This document shows, in pieces, positions 14,200-21,518 of a stretch of 32,128 nt of DNA. The stretch comes from CAZBPZ01 sp964493955. GTDB lineage: Bacteria; Chloroflexota; Dehalococcoidia; Dehalococcoidales; Fen-1064. The translations under genes and the position numbers were made by a program. The DNA lies in NCBI GenBank assembly GCA_964493955.1, contig CAZBPZ010000011.1, positions 1 to 32,128 on the forward strand, in the 5' to 3' direction. The notes under the pieces were generated by a model. It was given only the letters and a program-made list of their open reading frames with translations. It had not been told where the DNA came from and searched no databases. Position 1 is the stretch's first letter, and each line of letters begins with the position of its first letter.

Positions 14200-15846
14200 C
14201 TATTTGCCATAGACGGGCATCTCGGCCCGGATGGTGGTGCCGATGCCGGGTTCGGACTCGATATTGAGCCTGGCCCCGATGAGCTGGGCCCGCTCCCGCA
14301 TACCCGCCAGTCCGAGCTTGCCGGCCAGGGCCAGGTCCTCGATTGACCCCGGGATGGTAAAGCCAATGCCGTCGTCCTGCACCGTCAGGACAGTCTTGCC
14401 AGTGTCGAACTCCACCGAGACCGTGGCCCGGGTAGCATGCGAGTGCTTCCAGACATTACGCAGCGCCTCCTGGACAATGCGGAACAGCACCAGCTCTGTC
14501 TCCGGCGGGAAGCGGCTGGGGGTGCCGCTGACCTTCATTTCCACGTCAATACCGGACATCCGGGAGACATCGGCCGTCAGCCATTCCAGGGCGGGCAGCA
14601 GCCCCAGGTCATCCAGCAGGGAAGGCCGCAGGTCCTGGCTGAAGCGGCGCACGCTACCGGCAATCTGGCCAATTTGCTGGCGTATGTTCTCCAGCCTGGC
14701 CGTAACCTCTCTGGGAAGGTTGCCCGAGCCAGCTACAACCTCGTCCAGCTGGTGTTGCAGGATGACCAGCGCCTGGACGGTATCATCGTGTAGCTCCTGG
14801 GCAATGCGCTGCCTCTCTTCTTCCTGGGCACGTGTTACCTGCCGCAGGTAGTAGCGCAGGGTGCGCTGTACCTGCTTCTCCTGGCGGGCCATGGAACGCT
14901 CCAGCTGGTACATGCGGGAGTTCTCAATGGCCATGCCAACCTGGCGGCCGATGACCATCAGCAGGTCAACCTCGTCCTCGTCAAACTGGCGGGCGTGACG
15001 GCTGGCCACACTGAGGGTACCCACCACCTTGTCCTTGGCCTTCAGCGGGATGATAAGCTGGGCACGCAGGTTCTCCTGGCGCACCACCTCACGCGTGAGG
15101 CGAGCGTCCAGGGACGAGTCCTCGATGTGCAGCGGCTGGCCGGTGAGGGCGACAGTGCCGTTGAAGCCCTCGCCCACCTTCAGGCCCCGCAGGCCCTCGG
15201 CGAAGGCACTGGATACCCCCCGGCAGGCCCGCAGCTCCAGCTCCTGGGTGCGCTCGTCCACCAGGAAAATCAGGGCCACGTCCAGCTTCAGCAGGTTGCG
15301 CACAGTATCAACGGCGGCGCTGAGCACCTCGCTCAGCTCCAGTGTCTGCGAGACGATTTCGGACACCCGGTTGATGGCCTCCAGGCGCTCGGCATTGCGG
15401 TCGGCCAGGGCCAGCGACTCCTGGAGCTGTTGCTTGGTGGCCTCCAGGCTCTGCATTGCCACCTGACGGTGGGTCTGCTCGCGGCGGTAGCTCTCGAACC
15501 AGAAATTCACCATCCCGCCGACAAGCACCACCCCCCCCATCTGGAGTAGCACCTCGGTCAGCTGCCGCGTAATCAGGGCCTGCGGCAACATGATGGCCAC
15601 CGCCACGGCCAGGCTGATGGTACCCCCGCCAACCCGGAAAACGTAGCCAGCATAGGCAACCGGCAGCACCAGAAAAACAAGCTCCAGCGTGTGGCGCACC
15701 AGCCCCGTGCCTACCACTCCCGGGGGAGAAACGCCCAGCAGGCCCGGGTAGTAAACGAAGCTGCCGATGGCGAACATCAGCACCACTACCCAGAAGCGGA
15801 AGTTCAAAAGGGTTGCCCGGAGGTCTCTTACCCGGACTGTTCGCAT
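14200..15846 (-). CDS. GAF-domain sensor histidine kinase (NarL-system type)
   Basis: This membrane-bound sensor of 548 residues has about four N-terminal hydrophobic segments (~14-115). A coiled coil follows (~120-155), then a GAF domain (~165-310: LDVALIFLVDE…GEGFNGTVALTGQPLHIED…LRAQLIIPLKAKDKVVGTLSV). Next is a HisKA_3 dimerisation domain with the phosphorylated His353 in RQRIAQELHDDTVQALV, and an HATPase with EALRNVWKHSHA (N box), QDDGIGF (G1) and GLAGMRERA (G2). It should phosphorylate the response regulator encoded 35 nt upstream. The signal is unknown. ATG 15846 lies 10 nt after GGAGG; a GTG six bases further upstream is an alternative start. Confidence 0.92.
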   Translation of the reverse strand: MRTVRVRDLRATLLNFRFWVVVLMFAIGSFVYYPGLLGVSPPGVVGTGLVRHTLELVFLVLPVAYAGYVFRVGGGTISLAVAVAIMLPQALITRQLTEVLLQMGGVVLVGGMVNFWFESYRREQTHRQVAMQSLEATKQQLQESLALADRNAERLEAINRVSEIVSQTLELSEVLSAAVDTVRNLLKLDVALIFLVDERTQELELRACRGVSSAFAEGLRGLKVGEGFNGTVALTGQPLHIEDSSLDARLTREVVRQENLRAQLIIPLKAKDKVVGTLSVASRHARQFDEDEVDLLMVIGRQVGMAIENSRMYQLERSMARQEKQVQRTLRYYLRQVTRAQEEERQRIAQELHDDTVQALVILQHQLDEVVAGSGNLPREVTARLENIRQQIGQIAGSVRRFSQDLRPSLLDDLGLLPALEWLTADVSRMSGIDVEMKVSGTPSRFPPETELVLFRIVQEALRNVWKHSHATRATVSVEFDTGKTVLTVQDDGIGFTIPGSIEDLALAGKLGLAGMRERAQLIGARLNIESEPGIGTTIRAEMPVYGK

Positions 15847-15880
15847 CGGCACCTGGCCTCCATCAGGGCACCGGAGTGCC

Positions 15881-16552
15881 CTAGGGCAGGTCTTCCAGTG
15901 TCAGCAGGCCGCGTTTCAGCCCGTACAGCACTGCCTCGGTACGCGAGGCCACCCCCAGCTTGCTGAAGATATTCCCCAGGTGCACCTGAACGGTGCGCGG
16001 GCTCAGGAAGAGCTGCTCGGCAATGTCCTTGTTGCTGATACCCTTGGCCGCCAGCCTCAGGACCTCCAGCTCACGCTCGCTCAGGGCGTCCGGCGTGCGG
16101 GGCTCACTCGAGGTACTGGCCACCAGCCGCCGCACCACCCGGCTGGCCACCACCGGGTGCAGCACCGACTCACCGGCATACACCGCCCGGATGGCATCAA
16201 TCAACTCGGAGACACGCACACCCTTCAGCAGGTAACCGGCTGCCCCGGCCTCCAGCAGGGCGAAGATGTACTGGTCATTGTCATAGGCGGTCAGGACAAG
16301 CACCGCCGGGCTCCCCGGCTGTGCCTTTATCTGCCGGGTGGCCTCGATACCATTCAGCTTCGGCATGCGGATGTCCATCACCACCACGTCCGGCTTGAGT
16401 TCCTGTACCAGGCGAACGGCCTCCTCACCATCGTCCGCCTCGCCGACAACCTCCATATCCGGCTCGCGCTGGATGAATTCCCGCGTCCCCTCCCGCATGA
16501 TGACGTGGTCTTCAGCCAGCACTATCCTGATCTTGCTCTTACGGCCGCTCAT
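15881..16552 (-). CDS. NarL/FixJ-family response regulator
   Basis: This two-domain regulator has 223 residues. The receiver domain has acidic EDH at 14-16, the phosphoacceptor D60 in VVVMDIRMP, a T in VLVLTAYD and a K in GYLLKGV. The C-terminal LuxR-type helix-turn-helix (~155-215) has LSERELEVLRLAAKGISNKDIAEQLFLSPRTVQVHLGNIFSKLGV. It is the first gene of a regulator-kinase operon, with ATG 16552 and a promoter at 16570-16599. Its targets cannot be read from the sequence; the divergent Cys-rich gene shares the intergenic region and is a candidate. Confidence 0.95.
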   Translation of the reverse strand: MSGRKSKIRIVLAEDHVIMREGTREFIQREPDMEVVGEADDGEEAVRLVQELKPDVVVMDIRMPKLNGIEATRQIKAQPGSPAVLVLTAYDNDQYIFALLEAGAAGYLLKGVRVSELIDAIRAVYAGESVLHPVVASRVVRRLVASTSSEPRTPDALSERELEVLRLAAKGISNKDIAEQLFLSPRTVQVHLGNIFSKLGVASRTEAVLYGLKRGLLTLEDLP

Positions 16553-16569
16553 GCCACCTTCCCACTGTG

Positions 16570-16599
16570 ATTATACTCCCGGCAGGGGCGTTGCCACAA
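16570..16599 (-). promoter_or_regulatory. Promoter for the two-component operon
   Basis: On the minus strand TTGTGG (16599-16594), an 18-bp spacer and a consensus TATAAT (16575-16570). Confidence 0.55.
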
Positions 16600-16738
16600 T
16601 CGGCACGTAAGCATATTGTAGTAAGCGCCACTAGCAGCCCCCGTAGGCCATCGGGCCTAGCACCTGTCAGACCGGCGGGGGGAGAGGCCATCCCGTCACC
16701 CTCCAGAAACAGGACATTCTACGGGTAATACCTAGTGT

Positions 16739-16759
16739 TACTGCTGCAAAGCAGCAGTA
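16739..16759. promoter_or_regulatory. Perfect 9-bp palindrome in the divergent intergenic region
   Basis: TACTGCTGC (16739-16747), AAA, GCAGCAGTA (16751-16759). It sits about 100 bp before the Cys-rich TPR gene and 190 bp before the response regulator start, so it could be an operator or a hairpin in a leader. The rest of 16600-16858 shows no gene; a ribosome site AAGGAG precedes the ATG at 16859. Confidence 0.4.
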
Positions 16760-16858
16760 CGGAATATGCCGCATGGCAGATGGCATCAAGGACCGGGGCG
16801 GGTATGCTGAAGATGGTAAGAGAAAGACCGGCTGCGGCCGAAAAGGAGTAAGGAGAAA

Positions 16859-17446
16859 ATGGACGAGAAGGCCAAGCAAGAGATTCTATCAGTGGTACCG
16901 GAAAGTGTCGAGGCCCAGCTCGAGAAAGGCAAGGCGGACTTCGAGGCCGGCCGCTACGTGGAGGCCCTGGCTGCCTTTGACGCCATCCTCCAGGTCGCCC
17001 CGGGGCACATCGAGACCCGCATCTGGATCCGCAAGACCAAGGAGGCACTGGCCCACCCCGAGGCACAGCCGGGTGCCGGGGAGACCGAGGAGGCCGGCGA
17101 CAAGAAGAAGGAATGCGTCTGGGCGAAGCTTGGCATGGTCTCCCATCGTATCTGCACCAACAACTTCAACTGCGTTACCTGCGAGTTTGACCAGATAATG
17201 CAGGAGAAAATGGCCAACCCGGACGCTGACACAGACGTGACCCTGAAGACGACGGAAGAGGTGGCCGGTAACCAGCGCCTCTGCCGCTATGCCATCAAAG
17301 GGGATGTTTCCTACCGCCTCTGCAGCCGGGTCTTCCAGTGCGCCACCTGTGAGTTTGCCCAGATGATGGAGGACGAGTTGCAGAAGAAGCTGGACAAGCT
17401 GGCTGTCCGGCGCGAGGCGATGCGCAAGCGGGCCGCTGCCAGCTAG
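16859..17446 (+). CDS. TPR protein with two four-cysteine modules
   Basis: This soluble protein of 195 residues has no signal peptide. Residues ~16-64 look like one to two TPR helices (AQLEKGKADFEAGRYVEALAAFDAILQVAPGH). A charged linker follows, then two copies of a Cys module with identical spacing, C-x12-C-x5-C-x2-C: C86/C99/C105/C108 and C142/C155/C161/C164. Shared residues around them read R-[IL]-C-x-x-x-F-x-C-x-T-C-E-F-x-Q-[IM]-M. The C-terminus is a charged helix. The modules probably bind zinc or an Fe-S cluster. I recall similar Cys motifs next to glycine-cleavage-H-like domains in anaerobes, but I cannot name the family. ATG has GGAG seven bases upstream. It is the last gene before the N gap. 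Confidence 0.8.
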   Translation: MDEKAKQEILSVVPESVEAQLEKGKADFEAGRYVEALAAFDAILQVAPGHIETRIWIRKTKEALAHPEAQPGAGETEEAGDKKKECVWAKLGMVSHRICTNNFNCVTCEFDQIMQEKMANPDADTDVTLKTTEEVAGNQRLCRYAIKGDVSYRLCSRVFQCATCEFAQMMEDELQKKLDKLAVRREAMRKRAAAS

Positions 17447-17475
17447 CTCCAGGCCGGCAAGCTACGGGGGGCAGG

Positions 17476-17575
17476 NNNNNNNNNNNNNNNNNNNNNNNNN
17501 NNNNNNNNNNNNNNNNNNNNNNNNNNNNNNNNNNNNNNNNNNNNNNNNNNNNNNNNNNNNNNNNNNNNNNNNNNN
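17476..17575. other. Scaffold gap (100 N)
   Basis: Exactly 100 N bases, the default placeholder for a gap of unknown size. The flanks (17447-17475 and 17576-17612) hold no gene apart from the thiL promoter. Whether the two sides are truly adjacent is not proven by the sequence. Confidence 0.98.
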
Positions 17576-17585
17576 CCCCTCTTCT

Positions 17586-17614
17586 TTTTCACGGCCGGCT
17601 CCGAATGATATAAT
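17586..17614 (+). promoter_or_regulatory. thiL promoter, probably giving a leaderless mRNA
   Basis: TTTTCA (17586-17591), 17 bp and TATAAT (17609-17614). Transcription would start at about 17621, on or next to the ATG at 17622, leaving no room for a ribosome site. Confidence 0.55.
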
Positions 17615-17621
17615 GCCAGCG

Positions 17622-18629
17622 ATGAAAGTCTCCGAAGCGGGCGAGTTCGGCCTGATTGAGCGCATTGTCGCGGAGCTCGGCCGGTCCGGTCCCGAGCCCG
17701 GGGCGGAACTGCTCATCGGCATCGGCGACGACGCCGCCGCCTGGCGGGTCCGGGAGTCAGTCCAGATTGCCACCACCGATGCTATGGTGGAGAACGTCCA
17801 TTTCCAGCTGGACAATACCACCTGGGAAGACGTGGGGTGGCGGGCGCTGGCCTCCAACCTGAGTGACATTGCGGCCATGGGGGGTGCTCCCGATTACGCC
17901 CTGGTGGCCCTGGCCCTCCCCGGAGAGACCGAGGTCGAAGATGTGCTGGCGCTGTACCGGGGTATGAAGCTCCTGGCCGACGAGTTCGGCGTGACCATCA
18001 TCGGGGGGGACGTGGTCAGCGCCCCGCAGGTGGTGGTGAGTATCACGGTGGTGGGCACCTCGCCCACCGACAGCCTGCTGCGCCGCTCGGCCGCCCGGCC
18101 CGGCGACCTGGTGGCCGTCACCGGGGAGCTGGGAGGCTCGGCCGGGGGGCTGGCCGTTCTCTCCGGCGCCCCGCTGCCGGCCGAGGATACCGCCAGCCTG
18201 AAACAGGCCTTCCTGCGGCCCCGCCCCCGCGTGGCGGAGGGGCAGCAGCTGGTGACCAGCGGCATCAGGGCGGCAATTGACATCAGTGACGGGCTGGTGG
18301 CCGACCTGACCCACATCTGCCGCCTCAGCCAGGTGGGTGCCCAGGTGGACGTGGACCGCCTGCCGCTGCCGGACAGCCTGAAGCAACTGTTCGGCAAGAA
18401 GGCACGTGACATGGCCCTGGCCGGCGGTGAAGACTACGAGCTGCTCTTTACGGCCCCGGCCGACCGCATCGCGGCGGCGTCGGCGGCGCTCTCGGTGCCG
18501 GTGACGGTCATCGGCGTGGTCAGGGAAAATGCCCCCGGGCACGTGGAGCTGGTGGACGGCCTCGGCCGCCCCTACCAGATTGTCAGCACTGGCTGGGAGC
18601 ATTTCAGGGCGGGGCAGCAGTCGCCATGA
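17622..18629 (+). CDS. thiL: Thiamine-monophosphate kinase ThiL
   Basis: ThiL makes thiamine diphosphate from thiamine phosphate with ATP. The 335-residue protein has the family's PurM-like fold: SEAGEFGLIERI at the N-terminus, the Asp-rich GIGDDAAAW, TTDAMVENVHF, the SDIAAMGGAP signature, GGDVV, VTGELGGSAGG, DISDGLVADL and AGGEDYELLFT. ATG 17622 is preferred over ATG 17613, which lies inside the -10 box. It is the first gene of a run in which thiL, tsaE and tsaB overlap by 4 bases each, so they are co-translated. Pairing of thiL with tsaE is seen in other bacteria. Confidence 0.95.
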   Translation: MKVSEAGEFGLIERIVAELGRSGPEPGAELLIGIGDDAAAWRVRESVQIATTDAMVENVHFQLDNTTWEDVGWRALASNLSDIAAMGGAPDYALVALALPGETEVEDVLALYRGMKLLADEFGVTIIGGDVVSAPQVVVSITVVGTSPTDSLLRRSAARPGDLVAVTGELGGSAGGLAVLSGAPLPAEDTASLKQAFLRPRPRVAEGQQLVTSGIRAAIDISDGLVADLTHICRLSQVGAQVDVDRLPLPDSLKQLFGKKARDMALAGGEDYELLFTAPADRIAAASAALSVPVTVIGVVRENAPGHVELVDGLGRPYQIVSTGWEHFRAGQQSP

Positions 18630-19111
18630 GCAGCCTGGAGCTTACCACCCCCGGCCCGCAGGAGACCCGGGCGGTGGGCCGTTGCCTCGGCGAGCTGGCA
18701 CACCCCGGTGACGTTTACCTGCTGGTGGGAGAGCTGGGCACCGGCAAGACATGCCTCACCCAGGGTATTGCCTCGGGACTCGGCATCCAGGAGTACACCC
18801 TCAGCCCCACCTTTGTCCTCATGCGGGAGCTCTACGGGCGGCTGACGCTCTACCACATTGACCTGTACCGCCTCGATGACCTGGCTGAGGTGGCGGACCT
18901 GGGCCTGGACGATTACTTCTACGGCGGCGGACTCTGCGTGGTGGAGTGGGCCGACAAGGCAATGGACGTTATGCCGCCGGAACACCTGCTGGTGGAGCTG
19001 GAGCACCTCGGGGGTGACCGGCGACGCCTCAGCTTCACCCCGAGGGGCCAGCGCTACACCCGGCTGGTCAGGGACCTGGCCGCCGCCGGGCCTGTGCCGG
19101 AGGGCGGATGA
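18626..19111 (+). CDS. tsaE: tRNA t6A biosynthesis ATPase TsaE
   Basis: TsaE is the small ATPase that drives the TsaB-TsaD complex making N6-threonylcarbamoyl-adenosine (t6A37) in ANN-decoding tRNAs. At 161 residues it has Walker A GELGTGKT (35-42), the SPTFVLMREL segment (switch region), YHIDLYRLDD and VVEWADKA, all as in the family. It overlaps thiL and tsaB by ATGA, which couples translation. TsaC and TsaD are not in the window. Confidence 0.95.
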   Translation: MSSLELTTPGPQETRAVGRCLGELAHPGDVYLLVGELGTGKTCLTQGIASGLGIQEYTLSPTFVLMRELYGRLTLYHIDLYRLDDLAEVADLGLDDYFYGGGLCVVEWADKAMDVMPPEHLLVELEHLGGDRRRLSFTPRGQRYTRLVRDLAAAGPVPEGG

Positions 19112-19788
19112 TAGCTGCCATTGACACCTCAACCAATACCGCCAGCCTGGCCCTGGTGCAGGACGGCCGCCTCATCGCCGAGATGACCTGGCAGGCCGGG
19201 CAGGACCACAACCGCACCCTGCTGCCGGGCCTGCAACAGCTTGTTGGCCTGTCTGGCAAGAAGGTGGGCGACATCACCGGCGTTATCGTCGCCATCGGGC
19301 CGGGCAGCTTCAACGGGCTGCGGGTGGGTGTCAGCGCCGCCAAGGGGCTGGCCTTCAGCCTGGAGGTGCCGCTGGTGGGAGTCAGCAGCCTGGAGACCGA
19401 GGCCTACCAGCACGCCAGCGCCGGCCTGCCGGTCTGCCCCATTTTCAACGCCGGCCGCGGCGAGGTGGCTACGGCCATCTTCGGCTGGCAGGGCGGCACC
19501 TGGGCACGCCTCGCCGACGAGCACATCACCACCCCGGAAGAGCTGGCGACCTCGATTACCGGTAAGACCCTTTTCTGCGGGGAGTTCCTGCCGGTGGTTG
19601 CGCCGCGGCTGCGCGAGTTGCTGGGCGAACGCGCCGTCCTCGCCTCCCCCCTCACATCCCGGCGCCGGGCGGCCTGGCTGGCGGAGCTCGGGCTGGCAAA
19701 GCTGGAGGCCGGCCAGCAGCAGGACCCTGTCACCCTGCAACCGGTCTACCTGCGCCGCCCTTCCATCACGCGGCCCAGGCACCGCTAG
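19108..19788 (+). CDS. tsaB: tRNA t6A biosynthesis protein TsaB
   Basis: TsaB is the ASKHA-fold partner of TsaD. At 226 residues it shows AIDTSTNTASLAL, the HNRTLLPGLQQLV helix, VAIGPGSFNGLRVGVSAAKGLA (the GPGSFTGLR signature, with N for T) and VSSLE. The mid part, PIFNAGRGEVATAIF, matches the D-A-R-R-x-E-V-Y segment only loosely, with N-A-G-R-G-E-V here. It has no nucleotide-binding loop of the TsaD type, as expected. Start ATG 19108 overlaps the tsaE stop. The following gene is a HAD phosphatase rather than the rimI often found here. Confidence 0.93.
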   Translation: MIAAIDTSTNTASLALVQDGRLIAEMTWQAGQDHNRTLLPGLQQLVGLSGKKVGDITGVIVAIGPGSFNGLRVGVSAAKGLAFSLEVPLVGVSSLETEAYQHASAGLPVCPIFNAGRGEVATAIFGWQGGTWARLADEHITTPEELATSITGKTLFCGEFLPVVAPRLRELLGERAVLASPLTSRRRAAWLAELGLAKLEAGQQQDPVTLQPVYLRRPSITRPRHR

Positions 19789-19807
19789 ACTGGAGGACGC
19801 AACCCGC

Positions 19808-20506
19808 TTGGACACGCAACCGGTAACCCTTCCGCCCCGGGCCGTCATCTGGGACATGGACGGCGTAATTGCCGATACCGCCTGCTACCACGAGATTGCC
19901 TGGCGGCACGCCTTTGAAAAGCGGGGGTTCACCTTTACCCGCCGGATGTTCCGCCGCTCTTTCGGTCATCGCAACGACACGGTGATACCGATGGTACTGG
20001 GGGCCGCCGCCACCCCGGAGCTGGTAGCCGAGATAGGCGACGAAAAGGAAGCCGAATACCGCCGCCTCGTCGCCGCCGACCTCACCCCGCTGGCCGGGGC
20101 GCTCGAGCTCCTGGCGGCCTGCCGGGCGGCGGGCTTCCGGCAGGGCCTCGCCTCGTCGGCTCCCCGGGCCAACGTTGACCAGGTGCTGAGCACCCTGGCA
20201 ATTGCGGGCTACTTCCAGGCCGTGGTGAGCGAAAAGGACGTGGCCGAAGGCAAACCCAGCCCCCAGGCCTTCCTGCTGGTGGCCCGGCGGCTCGGGGTGG
20301 AGCCGGCACGCTGTATTGTCATCGAGGACGCCGTCTCCGGGGTGGAGGGGGCACGCCGCGCCGGGATGCGCTGCGTGGCGGTAACGAACACCCACCCCCG
20401 GGAAAGCCTGGCCGCCGCCGACCGGGTGGTAGCCAGCCTCACCGAGGTAACCGCCGCCGACCTGGCGCACCTCATCGGTGACCGGGCACCGGCAAACAGG
20501 GAGTAA
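19808..20506 (+). CDS. HAD-superfamily phosphatase (beta-phosphoglucomutase-like)
   Basis: This 232-residue HAD hydrolase of subclass I has the nucleophile motif WDMDGVIADT, an alpha-helical cap (HEIAWRHAFEKRGF…), motif II in LASSAPRANV, the Lys in VSEKDVAEGKPSPQAF and motif IV in VIEDAVSGVEGARRAGM. Motif I (DMDGV) and the cap suggest beta-phosphoglucomutase or a sugar-phosphate phosphatase. The likely start is TTG 19808, 11 nt after GGAGG; the frame is open well upstream inside tsaB, but no better start is seen. It lies 19 nt after tsaB and is probably the last gene of that operon. Its final codons and stop are part of a 22-bp repeat. Confidence 0.85.
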   Translation: MDTQPVTLPPRAVIWDMDGVIADTACYHEIAWRHAFEKRGFTFTRRMFRRSFGHRNDTVIPMVLGAAATPELVAEIGDEKEAEYRRLVAADLTPLAGALELLAACRAAGFRQGLASSAPRANVDQVLSTLAIAGYFQAVVSEKDVAEGKPSPQAFLLVARRLGVEPARCIVIEDAVSGVEGARRAGMRCVAVTNTHPRESLAAADRVVASLTEVTAADLAHLIGDRAPANRE

Positions 20507-20569
20507 ACTACACCCGGTGGCGGATATACTCGCTGAATAGCACCGGCCACCGGCAAACAGGGAGTAAAC
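20487..20569 (+). repeat. 22-bp direct repeat between the HAD gene and ndk
   Basis: The same 22 bases (beginning CACCGGCAAACAGG, ending GGAGTAAAC) occur at 20487-20508, holding the last codons and stop of the HAD gene, and at 20548-20569, directly before the ndk ATG. The GGGAG of the second copy serves as the ndk ribosome site. A -10-like TATACT (20525-20530) lies between. Confidence 0.9.
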
Positions 20570-20572
20570 ACT

Positions 20573-20992
20573 ATGGAAAGGTCTCTGGTACTCATCAAGC
20601 CCGACGCCATGGAGCGTCAGCTCGGCGGGGCCATCCTCACCCGGCTGCAGCAGCTCGGCCTGAAGCTCACCGCACTCAAGATGCTCCGGGTGGACGAAGG
20701 CCTGGCCCAGCGCCACTACGCCGTGCATGCCAGCAAGCCCTTCTTCGCGGAGCTGGTACGCTACATCACCTCGGCGCCCATCATCGCCGCCGTCTTCGAG
20801 GGCGAAGGAGCGGTGGAGCGCATCCGGCAGGCAATGGGAGCAACCGACCCTGCCCGGGCCGAGCCGGGAACAATCCGGGCCGACTACGGCCTGGACATCC
20901 AGCGCAACGCCACCCACGCCTCGGACTCGGTGGAGAACGCCGAGAAGGAGATAGCCCTCTTCTTCAGGGAAGAAGAGCTGCACAGCTACTGA
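20573..20992 (+). CDS. ndk: Nucleoside diphosphate kinase
   Basis: Ndk equilibrates nucleoside di- and triphosphates using a phospho-histidine intermediate. At 139 residues it has SLVLIKPDAMER at the N-terminus, the FF-x-E-L…YITSAPIIAAVFEG stretch, GATDPARAEPGTIRADYG and the catalytic H115 in RNATHASDS, all expected. Length and motifs are normal. ATG 20573 follows GGGAG. Its 3' end overlaps that of rsfS, encoded on the opposite strand, by 7 bases. Confidence 0.97.
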   Translation: MERSLVLIKPDAMERQLGGAILTRLQQLGLKLTALKMLRVDEGLAQRHYAVHASKPFFAELVRYITSAPIIAAVFEGEGAVERIRQAMGATDPARAEPGTIRADYGLDIQRNATHASDSVENAEKEIALFFREEELHSY

Positions 20993-21345
20993 ATGCGCAC
21001 CACCGGCACGGCCTGCTCCCAGAGCTCCTCGAGCCGGTAGAACCGGCGCTCCGCCTCCGCGAAGATGTGGACGATGAAGTCCCCGTAGTCCAGGAGCAAC
21101 CACCCGGAGTCTGCCGTGCCCTCGCGGTGGTTGGGCCGGCGGTCGGCCTGGCGAAGCCCTTCCTCGATGGCTTCCTGGATGGCACCGAGCTGGCGCTTGC
21201 TTTCACCGCTGCAGATAACAAAGTAGCTGGTGAAGCTGCAGACCTCGCCTACATCCAGGAGCACAATGTCTGATGCCTGCTTATCGCTGGCAGCCTCGGC
21301 CGCCCTGCGGGCAGCATCAATACTCTCCAGAATTGCTTCCTCCAC
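20986..21345 (-). CDS. rsfS: Ribosomal silencing factor RsfS
   Basis: RsfS (Iojap family) binds uL14 of the 50S subunit and blocks joining with 30S when nutrients are short. The 119-residue protein has DIVLLDVGEVCSFTSYFVICSGESKRQLGAI, the family core, then RREGTADSGWLLLDYGDFIVHIFAEAERRFYRLEELW with slight variation. The start is GTG 21345 with GGAG upstream. It is a single gene with an extended -10 promoter, convergent with ndk. Confidence 0.95.
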   Translation of the reverse strand: MEEAILESIDAARRAAEAASDKQASDIVLLDVGEVCSFTSYFVICSGESKRQLGAIQEAIEEGLRQADRRPNHREGTADSGWLLLDYGDFIVHIFAEAERRFYRLEELWEQAVPVVRIQ

Positions 21346-21367
21346 AGCCCGTGCTCCAGGTACTGAA

Positions 21368-21376
21368 ATTATACCA
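21368..21376 (-). promoter_or_regulatory. rsfS extended -10 promoter
   Basis: On the minus strand TGGTATAAT (21376-21368) is an exact extended -10 element. No clear -35 box is seen. Confidence 0.6.
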
Positions 21377-21518
21377 CATCCGGCCGGCCGGTCCGGTTTG
21401 ACTAGCCCTGCCGGGCCGGGATATAGTGCCTGCAGGAGGCGTAGCCGCGGGCAGCACCCCTCCGGCCTGCTTTCTCAGGACCCACCGGGGGAAGGCGGCA
21501 CCCGCCGTAAGAAAGCCC

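Noticed and set aside
13019..14212. 397-codon plus-strand frame over SDR3 and the phosphoesterase
   Set aside because: It covers two well-supported genes in other frames and has no motif of its own.
17462..17878. Minus-strand frame through the N gap
   Set aside because: It includes unknown residues from the N run and is antisense to thiL.
21426..21518. Upstream extension of the AP-endonuclease-like gene
   Set aside because: The 31 added residues look random, and the barrel begins at MDALLFGTGG.
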